Assembly: GCA_016700155.1 (NCBI GenBank) | Contig: CP065001.1 | Span: 3,968,001 to 4,032,000 of the forward strand | Direction: 5' to 3' | Source: Ignavibacteriales bacterium | GTDB taxonomy: Bacteria > Bacteroidota > Ignavibacteria > Ignavibacteriales > Ignavibacteriaceae | Length of the DNA stretch: 64,000 nt | Shown here: one piece after another, positions 1-7,965 of the stretch | Layout: each line of letters starts with the position of its first letter | Numbering within the stretch: position 1 is the stretch's first letter | The notes under the pieces: generated by a model | Seen by the model: the letters and a program-made list of their open reading frames with translations, nothing else | What the model was told of the DNA's origin: nothing | The model's database searches: none | Made by a program: the position numbers and the translations under genes

Positions 1-1155
1 CTTTCTGCCCCAACTGGATGGACCGGTGAATACACAACAGTTAACGGTACATTCCCCTTCGGTACTGTTGATAGTGTCGCAATTGCTTCCGGTGATTCTA
101 CAGAAATCACTATATCAGTTAATCCAAACTCGGTTGATGGTTTCGGACTTACGACTATTACCTATACATCACGTACAGAACCCAGCACAACCGGAGATAT
201 TATTTTCAGAAATGTTACAACCAGCGGTGTTGAAGTGCTTGTTGTTGACGCAAGCGGTGAGGGTTATGGTGATCTTGTTTTCAATTCACTGGAAAGAGTT
301 TATCCAGGTACTTACGGTATTATCTCAAAAGATGCCGTAGCTCCATTCGGTGATCTAACAGGATTTGATATGATCGTATGGTCTGCAGGCATTTCTACCC
401 CGGTATTATCAACAGATGAAGTGACTATGTTACAGGAATTTCTTGATCAGAACGGACAGTTATTTATTAATGGTCAGAATATAGGTGCGGATATATTTGG
501 AGCTACGGGACAGAGCCAGCACGCTCAGTCATTCTATAATAATTATTTGCATGCTTCATATGTTCAGGATGTCGGAACGAGTTTCCTTATCCAGGGATAT
601 GCCGGTGATCCTATATCCGATGGACTGTTATTAATACTCGGTGATGTGTACGCAAAATCACCAGACCAAATAGCTGAATTTGATGCCAGTGCGACTCCTA
701 TTTTTAAATTCGGAAACGGTCCTAATGTAAGCAGTATTAAAGCAGAGACTGACGACTTCAGAGTTGTTTACTGCGGATTTGGCATTGAACAGATTCAGGA
801 TGCTGCCATAAGAGATTCGTTGATTTCAAGAGCTATGCTGTGGCTTAAAGGCGGTATTGTTTCAGGTGTAGCGGATAACAACCTGATACCTGAAGTTTAT
901 TCACTTGATCAGAATTATCCGAATCCTTTTAACCCTGCAACAGTGATCAAATACCAGGTTCCCGCAGCTGGTAATGTTGTACTAAAAGTTTATGATGTAC
1001 TTGGTAAAGAAGTTGCATCACTTGTAAACGAAAACCAGAATGCCGGTTATTATAAAGTATCGTTTGATGCATCAAACCTTAGCAGCGGTGTTTATTTCTA
1101 TACACTCACATCAGGTGAATTTACATCAACAAAGAAAATGACTTTGGTTAAGTAA
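1..1155 (+). CDS. T9SS-secreted protein with flavodoxin/GATase1-like domain, 5' partial
   Basis: The reading frame is open from the first base, so the gene starts upstream and 384 C-terminal residues are visible. Residues 1-75 look like the end of a beta-sandwich domain. Residues about 77-285 alternate strands and helices in the style of class I glutamine amidotransferase-like (ThuA/DUF4350) domains: VEVLVVDASG opens it and FDMIVWSAG and GQLFINGQNIG follow. I see no Cys-His-Glu triad, so this is a fold-level guess. Residues from about 303 are the T9SS sorting domain (YPNPFNP at 306-312, end KKMTLVK), which predicts export through the outer membrane and surface attachment or release. Its first turn (PAAGN) is short, with no palindromic insert. 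The enzyme or binding role is unknown. Confidence 0.85.
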   Translation, partial: LSAPTGWTGEYTTVNGTFPFGTVDSVAIASGDSTEITISVNPNSVDGFGLTTITYTSRTEPSTTGDIIFRNVTTSGVEVLVVDASGEGYGDLVFNSLERVYPGTYGIISKDAVAPFGDLTGFDMIVWSAGISTPVLSTDEVTMLQEFLDQNGQLFINGQNIGADIFGATGQSQHAQSFYNNYLHASYVQDVGTSFLIQGYAGDPISDGLLLILGDVYAKSPDQIAEFDASATPIFKFGNGPNVSSIKAETDDFRVVYCGFGIEQIQDAAIRDSLISRAMLWLKGGIVSGVADNNLIPEVYSLDQNYPNPFNPATVIKYQVPAAGNVVLKVYDVLGKEVASLVNENQNAGYYKVSFDASNLSSGVYFYTLTSGEFTSTKKMTLVK

Positions 1156-1167
1156 TTTTATTTCGCA

Positions 1168-1199
1168 CAGCTCCTGCCAGGTGGGCAGGAGCTGCTTTA
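1168..1199 (+). terminator. Hairpin after the first T9SS gene
   Basis: Arms 1168-1178 and 1184-1194 pair perfectly over 11 bp around a 5-nt loop, then cttta. The T-run is weak. The core cctgcc..ggcagg resembles the palindromic repeats found elsewhere in the window, so this may be a repeat unit that serves as a terminator. Confidence 0.5.
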
Positions 1200-1223
1200 T
1201 AATATCTAAACATGGGAGTAAGT

Positions 1224-3515
1224 ATGAAGGTAAAATTGTTACTTTCGTTTTTTTTGGTCTGCATCTTTTCACTCACCGTTTTTGCTCAGGGTGTTAGACT
1301 TCAGTTTATAACTGTTAACCAGTATGGAAACAACCTTTACCTGGATAACGTTACGTTAGGCAATCAATTTAATAATGACGTTGGAGTTGGCTCTATCAAT
1401 AATATAAACCCGGGAACAAGTTATGCTATCGGCTCAGCCCCGTTTGTTGTGGCTCCGGATGTAACTGTCCTTAACGTCGGAAAAAATAATGTTACATCAT
1501 CATTCAATGTTACAATGACTGTAACTCCCGGAGGTTATTCAAGCACTAAACCTGTTGCTTCATTACTAAGTGGTCAGTCAACAAATTTAATTTTTGATAA
1601 CCTTACTATTACACCCGGCGTTGCCATTGAAATCACCATCACTACTTCATTGGCAGGTGATGAAAACAGTTCAAACAATACTCTGGTTCAGAATACAAGT
1701 TATCTTCCGGGCGTTCAAAGAAAAATTCTTCTGGAAGAATGGACAAGTTCAACTTGCGGACCGTGCGCAAGTAATAACCCGACAATTGACGCATTCGTTG
1801 CAGCAAGATTCACATCCTTAGTCCCAATAAAATACCATATGAACTGGCCACAGCCAGGAAATGACCCGATGTATCTTTATAATCCCACACAGGCAACAGA
1901 CCGCAGAACATATTACGGTGTAAATGCCGTTCCCCATGTAATAATGGATGGAGTTGTAAATCCATCTTATCCTTATACGGGTGCAACAAGTCTTCCAGGT
2001 GCATACGATCCAAGATATTTGGTTGGTTCGCCTTTATCAGTTACTGTCACTGATACAAGAGTTGGAGATTCTATTCGCGCTGTTGTTGAAGTAAACATTG
2101 TGTCACCACTTCCTGCAGGAAATTATTATTTAAGAGTGCACGCAATAGAAAGACATATCCACTATGCTACAGCACCAGGCTCAAACAATGAAACAGATTT
2201 TTACGATGTATTCAGGAAAGCATATCCAAGTTCACTTGGTACATCTCTTCCGACTGCTGCCGGTAATTACAGTTTCAATTTTACTTACCCGCTTGATATG
2301 GCAGTTTGGGTTGATAGCATGATTTACACCGCCGCATTTGTACAGAATGATGATACAAAAGAAGTTTTAAATAGCGGTAAAGGTCGTAATGTTACTGATC
2401 AGCAAATATTTACTAATGTTCTAAACACAATAATTGAAAAACCGGTTATCTCTGATGATTTTATTTACGGAACAGAATCTATCATCAGAACAAATGAAAC
2501 AGATGCGCTTGTCGGAACATTTCACTATAATCTTTTTGAATCTGCTTTTCCGCCTGCAGGCTGGACATTAAAAAACCCTGACGGCGGAATAACATTCGCG
2601 CAGTTCACGGGTGCTAACGGACCAACATTAGGTGGAAACAGATCCGTTAAAATGGATTTCTACTCATACTCAACTACCGGACAGACAGATACACTTACAT
2701 CACCGGAATATTTAGGACTTGATGTAACAGATTCAGTAAAATTTAATTATGCGTATGCACAATACAGTTCATCGTATAATGACAGACTTGTGGTACGGGT
2801 ATCTAAAGACGGCGGATTAACATATCCTTACGTAATATTTGACAAAGCAGGCGCACAACTTGCAACGGCTCCTACAACAACAAGTTCTTTCACTCCTTCT
2901 GCAAGCCAGTGGGCTACTTTCTCATATTCGCTTGAAAGTATTGTCCCGGTTGAACTGACATCATTTACGGCATCTGTCACCGGGAATAATATTATACTGA
3001 ACTGGTCAACCGCGAGTGAAACTAATAACAACGGGTTTGAAGTTCAGAAAAAAATCGGTAACGAATTTGTAACCATAGCGTTTATCGAAGGCGCCGGAAC
3101 AACTACAGAAACACAATCATATTCATTCACAGAGAAAAATGTTGCTCCTGCTGTTTACGTTTACCGCCTGAAACAGGTTGATTATTCAGGAACATATCAG
3201 TACTCAAATACAATTGAAGCTGATGTTGCTTCCCCAAAAGAATTTTCACTTGATCAGAATTATCCGAACCCATTCAACCCGTCGACTAAAATATCTTTCT
3301 CACTTGCAGATGATTCAAAAGTATCATTGAAAGTGTTTAATCTGTTAGGACAGGAAGTTTCCGAAATATTTAACGGCAGTCTTCCTGCAGGTCCTTATAA
3401 AATGTCATTTGACGGAAGTTCATTGACAAGCGGTGTTTATCTGTACAGACTTGAAGCATCAGCTAAAAACGGAAGTACTTTTACTGAAATCAAAAAAATG
3501 ACTTTGATTAAATAG
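1224..3515 (+). CDS. Omp28-like secreted protein with CGPC motif and T9SS domain
   Basis: The ATG at 1224 is chosen over an in-frame ATG at 1212 because GGGAG (1214-1218) lies just upstream of it and the signal peptide then begins MKVKLLLSFFL and ends VFAQ at about residue 22. Residues about 60-160 form a CARDB/Ig-like domain. Residues about 167-370 match the Omp28-related region, with a thioredoxin-type motif TSSTCGPCASN (Cys178 and Cys181). A jelly-roll of the choice-of-anchor J type covers about 430-560 and a fibronectin-like sandwich begins near 574. The sorting domain starts at YPNPFNP 680-686. The product is a surface or extracellular protein of 763 residues. The CxxC pair suggests thiol chemistry or a structural disulfide, but activity is not shown by sequence alone. 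Confidence 0.85.
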   Translation: MKVKLLLSFFLVCIFSLTVFAQGVRLQFITVNQYGNNLYLDNVTLGNQFNNDVGVGSINNINPGTSYAIGSAPFVVAPDVTVLNVGKNNVTSSFNVTMTVTPGGYSSTKPVASLLSGQSTNLIFDNLTITPGVAIEITITTSLAGDENSSNNTLVQNTSYLPGVQRKILLEEWTSSTCGPCASNNPTIDAFVAARFTSLVPIKYHMNWPQPGNDPMYLYNPTQATDRRTYYGVNAVPHVIMDGVVNPSYPYTGATSLPGAYDPRYLVGSPLSVTVTDTRVGDSIRAVVEVNIVSPLPAGNYYLRVHAIERHIHYATAPGSNNETDFYDVFRKAYPSSLGTSLPTAAGNYSFNFTYPLDMAVWVDSMIYTAAFVQNDDTKEVLNSGKGRNVTDQQIFTNVLNTIIEKPVISDDFIYGTESIIRTNETDALVGTFHYNLFESAFPPAGWTLKNPDGGITFAQFTGANGPTLGGNRSVKMDFYSYSTTGQTDTLTSPEYLGLDVTDSVKFNYAYAQYSSSYNDRLVVRVSKDGGLTYPYVIFDKAGAQLATAPTTTSSFTPSASQWATFSYSLESIVPVELTSFTASVTGNNIILNWSTASETNNNGFEVQKKIGNEFVTIAFIEGAGTTTETQSYSFTEKNVAPAVYVYRLKQVDYSGTYQYSNTIEADVASPKEFSLDQNYPNPFNPSTKISFSLADDSKVSLKVFNLLGQEVSEIFNGSLPAGPYKMSFDGSSLTSGVYLYRLEASAKNGSTFTEIKKMTLIK

Positions 3516-3526
3516 TAATAAAATAC

Positions 3527-3553
3527 GGGAGAGGTTAAGAGCCTCTCCCTTTG
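3527..3553 (+). terminator. Intrinsic terminator candidate
   Basis: gggagagg (3527-3534) pairs with cctctccc (3542-3549) around a 7-nt loop, followed by tttg. It lies between two T9SS genes read in the same direction. Confidence 0.5.
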
Positions 3554-3578
3554 TTTCAATAACATATATGAGAGAACG

Positions 3579-4328
3579 ATGAAAAAATTTTTATTTGCCG
3601 GCTTCTTTTTATTCTTAGTATCAGGTTTTGTATTGAAATCTCAGGCACAGGATATTGAAGTCATTGTGCATGCGACCCAGCTTATTGACACACTTGGTTA
3701 TGGTAATATAGAAGCGGTTTTTGATTTTGAGGTAATAAATATTTCAATGATGGAACAGTCGGTATTTGAGGTTAGAACAATTAATGATTTACCTCAGGAT
3801 TGGACTTCATCCTTATGTTTCGGCGAACTTTGTTTTCCTCCTGATATTGATAGTGTAGTAACAGCTGATCCTTTTCCGCAACCACCCCTGCAACCAGGTG
3901 ACACATTAATTACATCTCTGCATGTTTATCCCCTGACAAATGTCGGAGTTGGACATGTTCAGTTACAAGTAGGAACTTTAAGAAACCCCGATGTTCGAGT
4001 GATATTGGATTTTTATACGACAGGAATTATTACGGATGTAAATGAAACTGGTTCTGTTGTTACTTATTCTTTAGATCAAAACTATCCTAACCCATTCAAC
4101 CCATCTACAAACATTGTTTATTCAATTCCTGAACGAGGAAATGTAAGCATCAAGTTATATGATGTACTTGGTAATGAAATTGCGGACATTCTTAACGAAG
4201 ACAAAGAAGCCGGTGAATACAGCTTGCAGCTCAACACTCAAAACTATGATCTATCAAGCGGTGTTTATTTTTATACGATGAGAGTTAATGATTTTGTTCA
4301 AACAAGAAAACTGATCCTGGAGAAGTAA
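3579..4328 (+). CDS. Small T9SS-secreted protein of unknown function
   Basis: 249 residues with a clear signal peptide (residues 1-24, ending SQAQ). A single beta-rich domain of about 130 residues follows. It contains a possible disulfide pair (SLCFGELCFPPD) and resembles a CARDB-like or DUF11-like sandwich. The sorting domain begins at YPNPFNP 169-175, has the short first turn PERGN and ends RKLILEK. The stop codon overlaps the start of the following TlpA-like gene by one base (TAATG at 4326-4330), so the two are probably translationally coupled. That links this secreted protein with a periplasmic thiol protein, perhaps to help form its disulfide. The last point is inference. Confidence 0.8.
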   Translation: MKKFLFAGFFLFLVSGFVLKSQAQDIEVIVHATQLIDTLGYGNIEAVFDFEVINISMMEQSVFEVRTINDLPQDWTSSLCFGELCFPPDIDSVVTADPFPQPPLQPGDTLITSLHVYPLTNVGVGHVQLQVGTLRNPDVRVILDFYTTGIITDVNETGSVVTYSLDQNYPNPFNPSTNIVYSIPERGNVSIKLYDVLGNEIADILNEDKEAGEYSLQLNTQNYDLSSGVYFYTMRVNDFVQTRKLILEK

Positions 4329-4834
4329 TGAAAAAACTTTTTTTAATTGTACTCGTTTTATTTTTTTCAATTAATGTTTTGCCTCAGAATGGTGAAACCA
4401 AATCAGGTAAGAAAGCTCCCGGTTTTAAATTAGCAGATCTTGATGGTAAGTATGTTGATTTAAAAAGTCTTCTCGGCAAAGGTCCTGTACTTATAAGTTT
4501 CTGGGCAACCTGGTGTAAACCCTGTGTTGAAGAACTTACCGAATACAAAAAGATATACAACGACCTGAAAGAAAAAGGTTTTAACATGGTTGCAATTTCA
4601 ACCGATTCTGAAAAAAGTGTTTCGAAAGTAAAACCTTTTGTAAAATCCAAGGACTATCCTTTCACTGTTCTTCTTGATACAAACTCTGAAATAGCAAGAA
4701 AGTATTATGCAGACCCGATACCTTATTCAGTGCTCCTTGATTCAAAAGGAAATATTGTTTATTCACATCTCGGATATAAAAAAGGAGATGAGATCGAGCT
4801 AAGAAAAAAAATTGAAGAACTTTTAATGAACTAA
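4328..4834 (+). CDS. TlpA/ResA-like thiol-disulfide oxidoreductase
   Basis: 168 residues: a signal peptide (1-20, ending VLPQ) and a thioredoxin fold of the TlpA/AhpC-TSA type. The active site is SFWATWCKPCVEE with Cys63 and Cys66. The conserved cis-proline region is DPIPYSVLLDSKG. Proteins of this family act in the periplasm as reductants or isomerases for disulfides or for cytochrome c maturation. It starts inside the stop codon of the T9SS gene upstream and is followed 29 bp later by an outer-membrane barrel gene, so the three form a likely operon. No cytochrome c maturation genes are nearby, which favours a role with secreted client proteins. Confidence 0.9.
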   Translation: MKKLFLIVLVLFFSINVLPQNGETKSGKKAPGFKLADLDGKYVDLKSLLGKGPVLISFWATWCKPCVEELTEYKKIYNDLKEKGFNMVAISTDSEKSVSKVKPFVKSKDYPFTVLLDTNSEIARKYYADPIPYSVLLDSKGNIVYSHLGYKKGDEIELRKKIEELLMN

Positions 4835-4863
4835 TTATAAAATAAATTTTTCTATTACTGACT

Positions 4864-6426
4864 ATGAAATTTTCCCGCCTTCTTTTTTTGCTGATGTTCT
4901 GTCTGATTATCTCGTCAGTTTCCTTTTCACAAAATGAAGATGAACCCGAAGAAGAATCGGAACCGATTACACTTCCATCCGGACTCTTCCTTTCAAACCA
5001 GATGAAGTACTCTTACGACTATGATAAGGAACTTGAGATATTTGAAGACTGGTTAACACTTGATTACCGTAACGGAATTTTTTCAACCGGAATCCGTTTT
5101 GAAATGTTCCAGCCGAATGATCCAAATCCATCTATCAGCAGGGGCAAAACACGCTTTGCTGATATCGCTTTTAAATATATTAAAGCGGAGATTGGTGATA
5201 TTGAGCAGGGCGGTGAAATAACAGTCGGCAACTTCTATACTCTTTTCGGAAGAGGAATGATTCTTAAAAGTTATGAAAACAGATCGATCCGAATTGACAA
5301 TAATCTTATCGGTGTAAAACTTCTCGGCAGGTATAACGGATTTATTGTAACAGCATTAACAGGTATGCCTGAAAACTCCGATGCAACAAGAACTGACCTG
5401 CTTCACGCCGTTGATCTTGAATATGCCGGATTTAATATGTTGAGAGTCGGCGGAAGTTTTGCATCAAACCAGCCGAATGTTGATGGTGTTGCCCGTACAA
5501 GACTCGCGTCACTACGTGTTCAGCCGAGTATCTGGAATTTTGATTTTTACGGAGAATACGGAATAAAACAAAACGAAGACATCAAACAGAATATTTTTAA
5601 AGGTGAAGATGAATTAGCTGGTGAAGCATATTATCTTAATGGAAGTTTTTATTATGATCATCTGAGTATTTCAGGTGAATATAAATACTATGATAATTTT
5701 GCTTTTGAATCTTATGACAGAACGGTTTCATACAACACACCTCCCGCAGTGAGAAAAGAATATACTTACGCATTGCTTAACAGGCATCCTTCACCGCTTA
5801 ACCAGCAGGATGAAAAAGGTTTTGCCGCAGAACTTAATTATACTTTCAGTGATGAAACTTATTTAAGTGTGAACTACGGTGAAACAAAAACTATCGGTCC
5901 GGGTTCTTATTATCAAAAAGTTTTGCAGGATACACAAACAGTAAGACTTCAGCTTAAAGAAGCATTCGGACAGATTGGACATACATGGAATGATATGATT
6001 TCCACAATCGCCGCATTTGGTTATATGGAAGAAGGTTCGACAAATACCAAAAGCATAACTCCGGTACTTGAAAATAAATTTTACTTTGATGATGTAAACA
6101 CAATCAAACTTGTACTTGAACATCAGCATACAACGGATAAAACCACATCAGAACAGTATTACGATGATGTTGTTACTGTTGAATATCTGCGTTCTCCCAA
6201 ACTTAGTATTTCCGTTGTTGCGGAAATGCAGACCAAAGAACCCGAGAAGGGAAGAAAAGTAAGAAAGGTCTGGAGTTTCATTTCATTCGGTTATAAAATC
6301 GGCGAGCACACAGATGTAAGTTTATTAGTCGGAACACGCCAGGCTGGCAACATTTGTATCGGCGGTGTTTGCAGGTATGAACCGGAGTTCAGCGGTGTTG
6401 AACTGAAGATGTTTACAAGATTGTGA
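4864..6426 (+). CDS. Outer-membrane beta-barrel protein, DUF6029-like
   Basis: 520 residues with a signal peptide ending SSVSFSQ (about residue 23), then an acidic stretch (NEDEPEEESEP) and a long run of amphipathic strands. Recurrent features are GGEITVGNFYTLFGRGM and alternating aromatic/polar strands (YLNGSFYYDHLSISGEYKYY). The C-terminus ends in an aromatic/hydrophobic strand (VELKMFTRL), as expected for an outer-membrane barrel. It resembles the DUF6029 proteins common in Bacteroidota and Ignavibacteria, whose function is unknown. It is the last gene of the probable operon with the TlpA-like protein. No plug domain or TonB box is visible, so a porin-like or structural role is more likely than active uptake. 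Confidence 0.7.
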   Translation: MKFSRLLFLLMFCLIISSVSFSQNEDEPEEESEPITLPSGLFLSNQMKYSYDYDKELEIFEDWLTLDYRNGIFSTGIRFEMFQPNDPNPSISRGKTRFADIAFKYIKAEIGDIEQGGEITVGNFYTLFGRGMILKSYENRSIRIDNNLIGVKLLGRYNGFIVTALTGMPENSDATRTDLLHAVDLEYAGFNMLRVGGSFASNQPNVDGVARTRLASLRVQPSIWNFDFYGEYGIKQNEDIKQNIFKGEDELAGEAYYLNGSFYYDHLSISGEYKYYDNFAFESYDRTVSYNTPPAVRKEYTYALLNRHPSPLNQQDEKGFAAELNYTFSDETYLSVNYGETKTIGPGSYYQKVLQDTQTVRLQLKEAFGQIGHTWNDMISTIAAFGYMEEGSTNTKSITPVLENKFYFDDVNTIKLVLEHQHTTDKTTSEQYYDDVVTVEYLRSPKLSISVVAEMQTKEPEKGRKVRKVWSFISFGYKIGEHTDVSLLVGTRQAGNICIGGVCRYEPEFSGVELKMFTRL

Positions 6427-6439
6427 GAAGGTTTTAAAA

Positions 6440-6526
6440 GGTAGCCGCAAGCTTTAGCTTGCGTGGAATGAGTAACGAACTATTGGTTCCAAATACATAC
6501 TTCGCAGGCTGAAGCCTGCGGCTACC
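6440..6526. repeat. Composite palindromic repeat
   Basis: Two short hairpins, 6446-6463 and 6503-6520, each have 8-bp arms and a 2-nt centre. They are enclosed by outer arms ggtagccgca (6440-6449) and tgcggctacc (6517-6526), so the 87-bp element can fold as a cruciform or as two tandem hairpins. It is a REP/MITE-like unit between convergent genes and encodes nothing. Confidence 0.85.
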
Positions 6527-6557
6527 AGATGTCAATATTAATTAATCCCTCGCGTTT

Positions 6558-6583
6558 CCTGTCACGAACAACTTCGTGACAGG
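6558..6583. repeat. Perfect 11-bp stem hairpin
   Basis: cctgtcacgaa (6558-6568) pairs with ttcgtgacagg (6573-6583) around caac. There is no T-run, so it reads as a palindromic repeat rather than a terminator for the msrB gene that ends at 6605. Confidence 0.75.
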
Positions 6584-6604
6584 ACATTTATCTTTTCTGT
6601 TTTT

Positions 6605-7135
6605 CTACTTCCTTTTAAACTTCAATGAAACTGAATTAATACAATACCTGTCACCCGTTGGCTGCGGACCATCATCAAAAACATGACCGAGATGTGAACC
6701 GCAATTTGAACACAACACCTCAGTTCTTACCATTCCATGACTATAATCAGTTTGCAGCTTAACGTGATCTTCAGCAGTTGGTTTGTAGTAACTTGGCCAG
6801 CCGCATCCCGCATCAAACTTTGTTTCTGAACTGAATAGTTCCTGTCCGCAAGCGGCACAGTAATAAGTTCCTTTTTCAAAATGCTGATCGTATTCACCTG
6901 TGTAAGGTCGTTCAGTTCCTTTTTGTCTTAACACATAATACTGTTCGGGTGTTAATTCTTTTTTCCATTCTTCATCAGTTTTCATAACCTTTTCCATTTT
7001 CATTCCTTTGTTTTTTGTGTCTTTTTTGTTCGGATCGTTTTGAGCAGCAGCATTATTTATATCGGAAGAACTTACAGTAAAATAAATAATCGCCGTAACA
7101 AAAAATATAACTGCGGGGATCAGAAGTTTTTTCAT
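6605..7135 (-). CDS. msrB: Peptide-methionine (R)-S-oxide reductase, exported
   Basis: The start at 7135 is preferred over 7147 because GAGG sits 6 nt before it and the product then opens MKKLLIPAVIFF, a good signal peptide or anchor (residues 1-30). The SelR/MsrB domain covers about 55-176. It has two zinc-binding CxxC pairs (CAAC at 93-96, CSNC at 142-145), the family signature GCGWPSYY, HCGSHLGHVF-type SHLGHVFDDGPQPTG, and the resolving/catalytic RYCINS with Cys165. It reduces methionine-R-sulfoxide in proteins. With an export signal it probably repairs periplasmic or surface proteins. A charged linker (residues 33-52) separates anchor and enzyme. Confidence 0.95.
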   Translation of the reverse strand: MKKLLIPAVIFFVTAIIYFTVSSSDINNAAAQNDPNKKDTKNKGMKMEKVMKTDEEWKKELTPEQYYVLRQKGTERPYTGEYDQHFEKGTYYCAACGQELFSSETKFDAGCGWPSYYKPTAEDHVKLQTDYSHGMVRTEVLCSNCGSHLGHVFDDGPQPTGDRYCINSVSLKFKRK

Positions 7136-7309
7136 CTTATACCTCATTTCATTATTGGTTTCTGTTGAATTGTATTAGTCACTTTGCGTTCAAAATGTAA
7201 CGAAGAATTTCATTTGTGAAAAGTTACATTTTTTACTCTATCAAAGTTAGTATTGATATATCACGAAAGTGTCACAGGTTTGTGTATAGAGAATCTCCTT
7301 CAAATCCCG

Positions 7310-7317
7310 TATTTTTG
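7310..7317 (+). promoter_or_regulatory. Bacteroidota-type -7 box
   Basis: TATTTTTG matches TAnnTTTG, 43 bp before the barrel gene at 7361. A TTTG at 7279-7282 could be the -33 element, but the 27-nt spacing is longer than usual. Confidence 0.4.
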
Positions 7318-7360
7318 AACGTGTTTTAAATAGGATTTTGTATTCACAAACGGAGCCACA

Positions 7361-7903
7361 ATGAAAAGAATATCACTCGTAATCACTTTCATAATCATCA
7401 TTTCATTTGCCGCAGGTTCAGTATTCGCACAATCAGTTTATAAAAAAGAAGATAAGATAGGACAGGTTGGTCTGGGATTAGGTTTCGGCGGTATTTACGG
7501 AAGCGTTTCCTTTCCTCCAATCAGTTTTGGATTTCAATATGGCATTCACGAAAAAATTTCAGTCGGCGGAATTATTGGTTACACATCTTCAACCGAAGAA
7601 GTGTTCTTTACCAGGAATTATGAATGGAAATATTCCTACATAGTAATCGGCGCACGAGGTGAATATCATTTTCTTGAAAACGTTGACAAGGTTGACGGAT
7701 ACGCAGGCGCGACACTTGGTTACAACATAGTCAGTGTTTCCGAGCCTACCGGCTTTGGCGGAACTTACTCCGCTTCGGGAAGTTATTTACTGCTTGGTGT
7801 TCACATAGGCGGAAGATATTATTTTAATCCGCAGATAGCCGCATTTGCAGAGCTTGGGTATGGCGTTGGTTATTTGACTATCGGGGTAGCGTTTAAATTA
7901 TAG
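7361..7903 (+). CDS. Small outer-membrane beta-barrel protein
   Basis: 180 residues. A signal peptide (1-24, ending SVFAQ) is followed by glycine- and aromatic-rich strands typical of an 8-stranded OmpW/OmpA-like barrel. Examples are QVGLGLGFGGIYGSV, ISVGGIIGYTSS, YIVIGARGEYHF and the terminal LGYGVGYLTIGVAFKL. The product probably sits in the outer membrane. Its ligand is unknown. It has a Bacteroidota-type -7 box upstream and lies 62 bp before the TonB-dependent receptor in the same direction, so the two may be co-transcribed. Confidence 0.8.
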   Translation: MKRISLVITFIIIISFAAGSVFAQSVYKKEDKIGQVGLGLGFGGIYGSVSFPPISFGFQYGIHEKISVGGIIGYTSSTEEVFFTRNYEWKYSYIVIGARGEYHFLENVDKVDGYAGATLGYNIVSVSEPTGFGGTYSASGSYLLLGVHIGGRYYFNPQIAAFAELGYGVGYLTIGVAFKL

Positions 7904-7965
7904 AAATAAAATCGATCCTGTCGGATCTGTATATAACAAGGGACAAATAATTTTGTTTAATCATC

